A stretch of DNA of 64,000 nucleotides from NCBI GenBank assembly GCA_936440205.1, contig OW387136.1:15534788-15598787 (forward strand), in the 5' to 3' direction. Positions 43,601-55,600 of the stretch are shown one piece after another; the first letter of the stretch is position 1; the number at the start of each line of letters is the position of its first letter. The notes under the pieces were generated by a model that was not told where the DNA came from, made no database searches, and worked only from the letters and a program-made list of their open reading frames with translations. The stretch is from Lepidonotus clava (taxonomy: Eukaryota; Annelida; Polychaeta; Phyllodocida; Polynoidae). The translations under genes were made by a program, and so were the position numbers.

Positions 43601-46600
43601 GGTAGATAAAACGATTAAAAAACACATGATTTTCAAGAAACACTTGAAAAATGAGCAAATGTTTAAATCTCAAGGTTGCCCCATGTAGACTATTGGGAAT
43701 CAGTATGCGTGTAGGTACAAGTATAAAGGAAATTGCTAGTGTATAGACTATGAAAAGACGTACCTGTCTGAAACCAGAAAAGTCCATAGACCTCCTAATG
43801 AAATAAAACTGCCAACATTATGCTTACCCTACTAACTGGTGACTGTACTGGTAACATGGAGGAGTTTGCTGAACTGCCTGTCATCAGGAATGCTGAAAGA
43901 TAGATGCTTTAGAATTCACTTTCTGATAGCATATATGCATGAGGTAAAATAAAATATTGCATGGTGCTCTACATAGAAAAAGGCAGGACGAGATTACTTC
44001 TTCAGATTATATGTATTTCTCTTTGACTTACTTCTTTAAGTTTGTCAATGAACAAAAGTAGTGTGAGACTGAGACTCGATGTGATTTCCCGATTTTACAA
44101 CTGACGTAGTGTGTGGTCTCTGATGTTTATAACTCACCTAGTCTGAGTTCCTTACAGTTACAGTTAATCTAGTGTGCTTTTTCTAAAAGTTATATCTGAC
44201 CTAGTTTGCTGTCTCTGACATTTAAAACTAGTGTGCTATCACTGTTAACAACTAACTTAGTGTGCTTTCTTTGACAGCTAAAACTAACCTAGTGTACTGT
44301 CTCTGACATTTACAATGATTCTAGTGTGCTATCTTCAACATTTACAACTATCCTTGTGGGCTACTTCTGAGATTTACAACAAAACTATAATGCTACTGTG
44401 CTATCTTAGACTTTGTTTTTTGGGTTAGTTTAAGTTTATCATCCGGCCGACCCTTCCAGACTGCACAAGGTAAAGCTTTTCAGCTAGTTTTACACCAAAC
44501 GGCATTGACCAAATGTATAAGGTGAGGTGCCCATGTGTAGCAGTGGGACCCAATGCCCTCTTTATAGTGCTGCCTCCCTGAGATATCATGTCATAGGCCC
44601 ACATGATACCCCACCCCCCCTGGGTACGGGCCTGTAATTAATTACCTAACAAGTTTTGCCCCTTTAACAACTTACTTAGCGTGCTGTCGTTGACCCCAAA
44701 CGTGGCTTTGAGCACCTCATGGGGGTCCGAATCACTGAGCAGTACCTTACTGCTCTGTAGACTTTCCTGTTTCAGCCTCTTCAGGTTCTCTTTTTGTTTG
44801 CCTGTCATTTTCCTCAGGTAAAGTATCAGATAACGTTGCCTCTCATCTGAAACAAGTAAAATTGGGTACTAAAATACCTACAAGAAGGCGGTCCCCCTGA
44901 GAGCATTTATCCCATAGAATATGCTCCCCATTTGCGGACCAGGGGTTTAATATTTTAACAAGTATTTTGGTGGTAGGTAGGAAAAAATGACACTAGCATA
45001 TAGCGACAATTTCACAAATCATTTAATCTTTGGATCATAAATAATATTTCAATTGGAAACGTGTACAGGCCTAGAATAATGAAACCATGCGATGTATAAG
45101 AGCCTAAGACATATTAAAACATAGTTTCCTGTATTTTATCAATTTCAATAGGCTGGATCACTGCAGTAGGGTACGGAAAGAGACACAGGTAGGAGATTGA
45201 AAGAGTGTGGAGTAATTATCAGAAAATATATATGTTATATCAGGGATGTGAGTCAGGATTAAGGAAGAAATCCGAAACCCAACGAAAAAATATTAGATAA
45301 TCTTAAAATGCTTTACAACGTGATGTGAGAAATTAATTTGAAAATTATCATTGGAGGTGATGATGTGAAAAAAATCTGAAATCAGACAAAAATCTGAAAG
45401 TTTACATCCCTGATAAATTATATAAATATTACGACAGTGGTAAAACTGTAGAGAAGTAAACTTGATCAATGAAACTTGGCGTACCTTCACTGTTGACGTC
45501 GTACGTCATTAGGCCCGGCCCTAACTTCAAGTCCAGGTCACGTCGAACCCTCTCTGCGAAGGCGGGTGTGGAGGACAGTAACATGGCGTTCACCGTACCA
45601 CAAAAGATGACGCAGCATTTTAACTCATCCTCGTACACCTCAAATGCACGAGGTTGGTCGTAGCGGACTGAAAACATAGCCAAATGTTACTGCAGAAGCT
45701 GTTCCAACTGTGAATAACAGACTTCAAGCAAAGGTTATGAAGCCTATCAACCTGCTCAGATTAAGTTTGTATTTACAGGAAAAAAAACTTAAGAAATTAT
45801 TTTTTCAATTACATTTAATTTATATAATCAATTCATATGATACTTCTTCGCCACTTGTTATTCATCATTCAACAGAGAAAAAGTTCAATATTTGTCCTAC
45901 GACTAAAAGAATATTTAACCCCTTCCACCCCATAAGGCCATATTTGGCCACCACATGGCTGTTACCCATAAATTGACAGCTAATGTTATGGTTATTTTCT
46001 AATTGCAAAATGAGTATTTAACCTACAGTCAAAAGGTAAATATCAAAATATTCCTGATGCTTCAAGGAATCTTCAGCTTTTTATATCATCCTTCAAAGAT
46101 AATTAGTTCTTATGGAACACATATTTAAGTACAGGACATCATGCCCAATTTAGGGCAAAAATGGCAAAACCTAGAAATCACCCTCTCAATTGCAATAATT
46201 GAGGAATTATTGGGAAAAAACATATTTCTTATGTTATTTTGTGTGAAAACTTGACTTATATGAAAATTTACGGAGAATTCAATGGTGTATACAGAAATAA
46301 CCAAATTTTCATGAATGAGGCATTATGGGAAATTTGCAATGGAATGTTTTTTCCAGGAAATTCTACGTTTAAGAAAGGTTGTTAAGTTACCATGGTTACG
46401 GAAAAAAGAATGTTAAGGGTCAATGGAACATTTGTCATGGATAATGTAAAAAATATCTTTGTTTACCTAATACTTCAAACAGGTAACGAAATAACCTTCT
46501 GAATCAAAAGTTATTACATTTCTATCATTTTCTATTATTAAATATGTCTTCTTTTCCTTACTAAATATGGTAAAGTTCAAGTTGCCGTAACATGGAAAGT

Positions 46601-49600
46601 AATATGATAATCAGGACTGGGGTGTTTCTATCATACAAGAGGTAGGGCACTTCGTACAACCATATCTTAGCTTCTAAAAGGAATATCTTAAAAAGGTTTG
46701 CAGCATTTGAAAGCTTACTTTCTCTTGTCTACAGACATTTTCTACCTTATATTCCCAGGAATACAGGGTTGAAGGGGTTAATATGGATTAACTTACATGG
46801 ACCTTTGACTTCAAACTGGATAACCAGCTGCGAGCCTTGATGCACCTTCAGTACAACCGGTTGGTCCGACTCACAAGTTAACGACCCAACCTGCACTAGC
46901 CGGCAGTCGAGGCAAACCCCCTTACATACATCTACAGTACAAAATTAAACAAGAGTACACAGTATACATACATAAACCATTAATGAATAGTCAGCATTGT
47001 CACTGATTTAATTCTGGTACTTATTATAATATACAAATAGTTCAGATAAGTAATTAGACAAAAGTTCTATCAAAAAAGTTATTTTAAATTCTAGTGAATA
47101 TTTATAAAGTTTCTTCATTTATAAACCCCCCTAAATATCGGCATAACATATGATTAAGACGTGGCTAGATGAGCTGGCTTTTGAAAAAAAAACCATCTTA
47201 ATAAACATTCATCATTAATCAAAATAAAGTTAATTTTGTCGATTTTTTTCTAAAATAACTATCACTTATCTGAAAGTCGAATGTACTCACTGACGGTTTC
47301 CTGGGAGATGAGGGGAGGTACCGTATAACAGGTATAAAGAGGATTACGAGGTTGGATCACGAGGAACGGTTCACTATCTGTATACATACTTTCGTTGAGT
47401 TTGTCTTTTGAACCCGATAACAAGGTAGTTTTCTTTAGCTGCAAAAAAAGTATAATAAGCATTAACAAATAAAAGGGCAGAAAAGCTTATATTACATTCG
47501 GGATAAAAATCGTTGGAGTGAAGTAATTTGGTTGTGAACTGAAGAAAACGCCTTAGCGGGTGAATATCTTGATTTCGTCAATTTCATTATCCTGAATTCG
47601 GTTCGTACACATTCGGATTTTGGCCAAGGTCAGCCTCAAGTAATTTCACAATACGTACTGAGCATGTTATGTATAAACAAAAAGGTTTAGCAAACACGGC
47701 TAACTTTACCAAGTAAGTAATCTACATCAAAGACTGATAATCACTAGTTTTGACGTTCCAATCAGAAAACATTTAGTTATCTCAGAATAGAATAAAAAGA
47801 TTTAGTCAGTTCTGATCAAATTCACGTTAACAACTCGGTTTCAACTTTATATACTCAATTTTATCTAAAGATCCAAAAATGATTATCTTGGCTAGTAAAC
47901 TGTCATCAGGGCTACCGTTTTTTCTGAAAAACACGTTGGTCTAGTGTACAGACAGACCACTGTCGTAACATTTAAAAAAACGCCTACCGGGGTACTCTAT
48001 AAAAAGCACACTCACCTGTGTTCTTTTACTTGAACCTATCTGCTTACCCCCAGTTCTGTAAATAATCAAAGGTGTGACGCGTTGGAAGATTATTATATAG
48101 ATGTTTGCATAATGTATTGGGCATCCACACCTAAAAGGGTGCTGCTTGTTCGTACTATCCTTTTTGTATCTATTATAATGCCTACTTTGGCATGCGCTGT
48201 AAGAGGATAGGAAATACATTGAAATCTAATGTAGGTGATAGGAAATGTCGTATGAATTTATTTTTTAAAGTTTTTAAGATGAACGAATTCTAGACACAAA
48301 TATTACTGCTATATTCACTTCAAGTCTTTGTTGAATTTTATAACATACACAAGACGTCAATTTAGACTGTGGTCCCACAAAATTCCCTTTAGCAAATTTG
48401 GAAAATCCCATGTGTTTTCCCTGACAGGATTCTCCTTTTTGCAATTTCCTTGTTGTCCCTGTGCATTGGGTACCCTGCTATTGCTACCTTGTGTTCCTGC
48501 CGTAGAGTATGTCTATGGCGGTGCCCATGTCGATGGGGAAGAAGTGGCTCCGGGACTTGGCCTTCATCACTTTGAAGCAGACTTGGATGAGTTCACCTTC
48601 CTGCCACGTCAGGCTCTTAGGGAACACCGCAATGTAGCGGTTCTTTTCCACTGAAAAAACAACGAATTATCCTTTAAGTTTTACCATGCACCAAAGCTAG
48701 CACTCTTGCAGATTTGATTATTGTACCAGACAATTCACATTTGGTGTTCTAATTATGAAAAAGAAACGCCCCAACTAAATCTGATATTTACACAATGTTT
48801 GAATATTGATAGACGTGTTTGTTCCTTCCCATAGAATAAGCACTTCCGAGCGGATCTTCTGTTTTGTAAAATCATATGCACCTTGCCCGTAGTCTTGAAT
48901 AACAATTATAATTTTAACATGATAACACAGTGCTGTATGGTTTGAAAGGATGCCATTTCTTTAAATCTCATCACAGTATGGACAACCCGGTATAAATATA
49001 TTTGTGGTGGGGTACGGTCCCTTAAATTTCAAGTGTCAATACATACGTGCATCTTTTTCACTGAAGTCCTCCTCGGCCACTCCATATGTCATCTGGATCT
49101 TTCTGATGGACGCGGTGTCCAGTGCCACGAAGAGGACCGGGTGAACTACCCCCAGATGGGCCTTACAGAACATGATGTGCTTGGCCTCCATCCGTAGGGG
49201 GCTCCCGGTACGGTCTGAAATACAGCAGGGAGGCAATGTATGCGGAAAACTTTGTGAAGAGCTGAACATTATGTCTGTATGTTTTTGTTTTTTTTATTGT
49301 TTATTGCCTGTAAATAGGTGAGACATTTGAGTCCGATGTGTGATACATTATGGTTGAAAATGTCAAACATATGCTGCAAAAACGGCATTTTCAAATACAC
49401 TGAGGTGGACATTAATAGATGAGTTTTGGTAAACATTAACCAAGCAATGTTCAAGGTTGTACCTAAGATTTTATCATCTTTTTAAGGATTTTATTTCGTC
49501 ATAAACTTCAAGGTTTCCCTCGGTTCTCAGTATTATTTCACAAAGTATTAAAGGTGAAAGAAATATGAATTTTATATTAAATCTCAGGACCAAAAAAAAT

Positions 49601-52600
49601 TAGTTTGAAGTTCTATAATCTGAGAGGCTGCCAACATACTGGTTTTTAGTTCACTCACCTGGATGAGCGATGACCACCCTATCACCAGCGATCGTCACCT
49701 TTGTGTCCGACATCAGCCTGCACGAGCCCGCGCGCACCTGCTCCACCTCCAGGGTGATCCCCATATGCATGTTGGTCGGCTGACCTGTGAGAGGCTGCGG
49801 CATACCGGAGGGGCCAGGGACGCGCAGGCTACTCGGGGCGGAGTCACTCGCTCTGAGATCACCACGTGGAGTAAGGACAACAGGCATTGAGGTCTGTGAG
49901 CTTCCAGCAGCTGATAGTGTAGAGTCCTCCATGAAAATATTGTCTGATAAAAACTCCGTTTTAACTGTATGAATTGGCTCTGACACCTCCCCACTGCCGT
50001 CACTGACGAGGGGGCTCTCGCTGACTTTTCGCGAGTCGTACACGGATGACTGTTCGTGGGGTGGAGAGGAGGAGGGGGATTGGGGTTCTTCTTTAACAGT
50101 AACTGGGTTTGTAGAGATGACCATGGTGAGGTCTGCGGAGTTGGTTTCAGAAAGTTTTGTTCCACACTGGTCACACTTCTGTTGGTCCTGGGTCAGACTA
50201 GAACAGTGGGCGCAGACGGTGTAGGGAGCCGAATGCTGAAAGAATGGAAAATGATATCCTTTAGATACCTATTGGATTAATCCGAATCAAGAATTTTACA
50301 AAAACATAATTTTTGAAGCTTTTGATTATAAACCACTTGGAATGAGGAAGATATCTTTAGGCTTTAATGCAAGCTCATGTACCAATTTTGCTTGAAATCT
50401 ACATAGTCTAACAATCTATTTTCTTCCTGATACCTTTCATAAAATAACCTTACGTTGTCACTACAATCGGCTTTATACATAAATTGTATCAGAGAAAAAC
50501 ATTCAGGGTTTAAAAAAAAAAGGTTAGATCAATAAACATTAATAATGAAATTTATATTAGGACGAGTTATATTGATATCATCCTACCTCGTCTAAAAGAC
50601 CCACATTGCTTCTGATGTTAGGTTCCAGGGGACTGCAGATGTAGATTGGACCTTGGTCAGATGCTTTCAATACTTCTTCCCCATCACAAGAATTCAAATC
50701 GGTCACCCTCTGAAGGGACTTGTTGCCAGGTTTCATCTACATAAAGATACACACTCTGCTATTAGAAAAAATTACCAAAGATATAACATGAGACAATATG
50801 ATCTGTCTTGCATTTATTTTCTTATCGATATAATGGTCTTATTCAATGTAATTATGAAACTGTTTATGTGATAATTACCCATTATGAATTCAAAGAGCAT
50901 GAACGTGAATTGAAACAACGTTTATAAATGTTATTGCTTGATATTTCAAATAGCAGGCCAATCAGTCAGTTAAGGTATGTGGTTGGTTTCTATACAATTT
51001 TTCTTTAAGCAACGAATCCTTACATTAGGTTGATTACTCCATATTTCCCATATGCTTCACTCTGCCTAATTAATTATTTTTTTAAACAATACAATAAAGT
51101 TTACCTTCAGGAGATGAAACTCGGAGGTGCCCTTGGGGAAGAATTTTGCAAAGCAGTGTGTGATGCAGGAGCTGACTTCCTCGGCTGACATACTACGGGC
51201 CACCTCGATCGTGCCCACCCGGCCCTGCTGTCTGAGCGCGTACATGTCCTCGGCCAGCGGGGCCGTAAGGTCATCGTGACACCCAGCCGTACACTTTATA
51301 CATATCACCTCTCTCCTCAAAGGTAATAATTTTTTTCTTTTCCTTTTTGGAGTCTGGAATAGAAAAAAATAGTTACGTTCAGGTGTATGGTGGAAGTTCC
51401 TTATTTTCAACACTATGTGAGGCCATCTTTCATATGGAAATAATATTAATAAATGATTTTCGACCTTACTTTTTTGGGGGCCCTGAAATCTGAACTTTCT
51501 GATACCTAAGTACATGACTTTATTTTATTCCGTATTCAGTATGACGACCATAGATATTGGATGATTGAAAATTTAGCAGTGCAGAAATATAGACACTCAC
51601 AATATTTATACGAATTATAATTATGATCAAAGTAATCAGGGCTACTCACATTTCTGACGGATGTACCACTATTGTGCCTGCTCTCCTCAGAAGGCCATGG
51701 TTCATCAGCAGAACCTTCCCTAGGCGAGGTCAAGTCGCCAGACGTGGAGGGACGGGAGCGGAAAGTCTCCTTTTTATCCTGTACCTCATCCTGAAGCAAA
51801 ATGGAGTATAAACTACATACTGACTAGGCATCCGACTCTATATTACCGGTAATCAGAGAAGGAGACAGATGGAAAATGCATCTCTATTGTGCAGTATGGT
51901 ATGAAGTATATATAGGCCAAAACATGAGGTATTAGACTAGTTCTGTTGTAGAAAATTATATTTGACAAGTACTTCAGTCACCAATAAATAATGTATTCTT
52001 CTGTAATATTTCTGCGTGTCGTTTCAGTGGATGAGGAAAAGGTTTATCCAAAGTTACTAACTGAAAGCATTTTCTCTAGAGCAGAAGTATGTGGGTTATC
52101 ATATCAGCCGAATTACCTCGGCCTTTTCGTTTTATTTTGTTACTTATAACCATAGGGATTGATTCGCATCGTTCATAAGAACAAAAATCAGTTTTGACAT
52201 TTGTGATTGCTGAGCCAAAAGGCAGGTTTAACATGTGACTTCCCAAGGCAGAAAGGGTGATAACTGCATGACGAACATGTTACCTTTATATCTTTCCCTG
52301 CGTCCCCGGCTTCATCATCTTCTCCCTTCGCTGTCTCCTCAGGGTCACAATCATTAAGGCTAAAAGGACAATAAAAAATGTGCAGATTAATTAAGAGAGA
52401 TACAATGTACAAGTTTGGCTTAAGATATTATTGTAAAAACGGCATTGCCATGCCAAAACAATGATAATAACATAAGTAGTTTTCCTCATCATGCAAACCT
52501 CATGAGAGAGCAATCCTTGTCACGTCAAGCCCGCTATTCTTCAAAGCCATTCGTGAAAGTTACCAACGTCCAATAAGCCTAAGGCCAAAAAAGAATTGTT

Positions 52601-55600
52601 GCTTTCATGTAACATAGGTCGAAAAATTAGGGTAGATCTTGGTCAGTCGATCCTTTTTTTTCTTCTTCTATCAGATCTATTTGGTTAGACACAAGGCCCG
52701 TGGAAGTGTTCAAAATAAGAAAGGTACCCCAAACATGAAAAAAGAAATAAGAATAAAAAAAAAGAAACCCCATCATCTGAAATACATGTTCAGAGCATCC
52801 ATTTCCTGTTCTCTGTCATTTATCTTATTAATTCTATTGATTACTGAATTGTGAGAACAAAAATTGATAGAATTTCCCTAAAAAAAGTTGGCGTAGGGCC
52901 ACAAATTTAGGGAAGGTCGGGTTTGATATAGATCTACCTAAACAAAACTATGATCTACTTATTTCCTCTTTTTTGTAGGCCTAGATCTAGGGCTAGGCAA
53001 CTTTTTCAGAACAATTTAGACGCTATTAATTAACTTTCTTACCTTTTCCACTTTTGTCGCGGTGCTCAGGTCGGACCGCGACACAACAAGATTTCGCTAC
53101 CGTCTATACACACGAGGTAGAAAACGACCTCGTGCATATAACACCCTATTATATGCACGAGGTCCTTCTCAGCCCTCGTGCATAGACTTTCCAGAGATGG
53201 ATGATGAGAAGGTGAGAAGGACCTCGTGCATGTAGATCTAATAGGGTGTTATATGCACGAGGTCGTTTTCTACAGGGATGGGAAACAAAAGGGCCATGAA
53301 GGGATGAATAAATGATAAGATATATACGGATTAACATTGTAATCATCTCATCTCATCAACATTACTTCATTCACTAATTATCACTATGTAATGGACTGAT
53401 GTTAAAAACTTTAGTTTTCATTCAGGGGCCTTTTTTTTTTTATATATATTTTCATAAAAATTGCTCCGGTTACCCATCATAACGCCCCCCTTGATATACT
53501 CCGTAAGCGGGTTTGCCGCATCTGTCTCTACGAGGCAAGAATGACGCTCTGCGACGTCGAGAAACTTGCGTCATTCGCGTGTGAAAAAAGACGCTCGCTG
53601 CAGAATGGTCCCCCCAACTTCCGGTCCATTGTTGCCTCGAAGATACAGATGACCCAAACCCGTTTGCTTGGTCTAGGGCTTTTGCTAGCTCGTGGGCCGT
53701 TCGCCCACTATCTATATCCCCCGGGTATGCATACCCCGGGTGTACATTTCGAGCAGCCAATCAGAAGCAAGCATTCCATTTGGATATTTTCCTACGCACA
53801 CCAGTGACATGTTGTCATTCTAGAGGAGGGCTAGATGCCCCAGGGTACAGAGCAGATAGAAATGGGTCGAATGCCCCAGGGTATTTTACTATTTAGAGGT
53901 TAGAGGGCATGGAGGGGTTGTTGATTGGAGGGGATATTAGGGGGTAGTGTATCCAGGGTATGGAGGTGGAAGTGTACCCAGGGTATGGAGGGTATGGAGG
54001 GTAGTATATATACCCAGGGTATGGAGGCGGTAGAATACCCAGGGTATGGAGGGTAGTATACCCAGGGTATGGAGGGGGTAGTATACCCAGCGTATGGAAG
54101 GGTAGTATACCCAGGGTATGTAAGGGCTATGAGGTGGTAATGTACCCAGGGTATGGAGGATAGTATACCCAGGGTATGGAGGGGTAGTATACCCAGGATA
54201 TGGAGGGGTAGTATACCCAGAGTATGGAGGGGGTAGTATACCCAGGGTATGGAGGGGGTAGTATACCCAGGGTATGGAGGGGGTAGTATACCCAGGGTAT
54301 GGAGGGGGTAGTATACCCAGGGTATGGAAGGGTAGTATACCCAGGGTATGTAAGGGCTATGAGGTGTAGTGTACAGTGCATAGTTGAGGAAGGGCATGCC
54401 AGCATAAGGCTACAGGGCTCGCTTTTTGGAAGTAGACCCAAGGTACAGTCAGCAAAGACCCTGGGTATAGTTAAATTTCTACTTAAGACCCAGGGTATAA
54501 TCTGTAAAAACCCAGGGTATGGTAACTCAAGGCAGCTCTCCAAGGCTCTACCTGGCTCCATTCTGGAACGCCATACCCTAGGTATACAACCACCTCCATA
54601 CCCTGGGTATACTACCCCCTCCATACCCGGGGTATACAACCACCTCCATACCCTGGGTATACTACCCCCTCCATACCCTGGGTATACTACCCCCTCCATA
54701 CCCTGGGTATACAACCACCTCCATACCCTGGGTATACTACCCCCTCCATACCCTGGGTATACTACCGCCTCCATACCCTGGGTATACTACCCCCTCCATA
54801 CCCTGGGTATACTACCACCTCCATACCCTGGGTATACTACCCTCCATACGCTGGGTACACGAGTCCCTCAATACTCTGGGTACACTATATATATATATAT
54901 ATATACGTATATATATATATACCCACTACTATATAGAAGTATTACCCCATCATAACCCCCATACCCCCTCCATACCCTGGGTATCCTATCCTCCATACCC
55001 CAGGTATTCTAACCGCCATACCCCCTCCATACAACCTTTTTTCTATTAGAATACATCTTTACTCATATAAATTTCATGGTTTTCCACTTTTTCTAAGCTA
55101 CAAACTCTATAATTAATTGTTCTATGTTGGTTTGATTACTTAAAATCCCTTTAGTAGGGTCCTTATAGATGGACTATGTTTTTGTAGTGGTGGGACACAT
55201 TCACATACCCAACTAGGCACTGCCTTGCCTCTGATTGGCTGTCTCCTTACTATAGTGCTTCATACCCTGGGTATGCATACCCGGGGGATATAGATAGTGG
55301 GCGAACGGCCCTCGAGCCTTTTGCTCGGGCTTTAGACTAAGTATGACACATATATGAAAAATGCGTCATTAAAAATGCGTAAAATGCGCGAAAACTGGCA
55401 ATGCTACTCTATGAGACAGGGGGAGGCGGCCTGAGGCAGGGGGATGGGGTATGAGGTAGCTAGGGGAGGGGGTATGAGGCAGGGGGGGTATGAGGTAGGG
55501 GGAGGGGGTATGACCCGTCGTCGTCCTCCGGAGGGCTGGACGTTTTGATAATGCAGGAGGTCAACCCCTACCTCGTGTGTGGAGTTACCCAAAATAACCA

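Noticed and set aside
43757-43788. Mini-exon between consensus-like sites in intron 14 (GAGGTCTATGG...)
   Set aside because: About 31 nt would shift the frame between exons 14 and 15, which already join in phase.
53900-54955. Long open frames of proline/tyrosine/glycine repeats
   Set aside because: They are translations of the 25-bp foldback array, on both strands alike.
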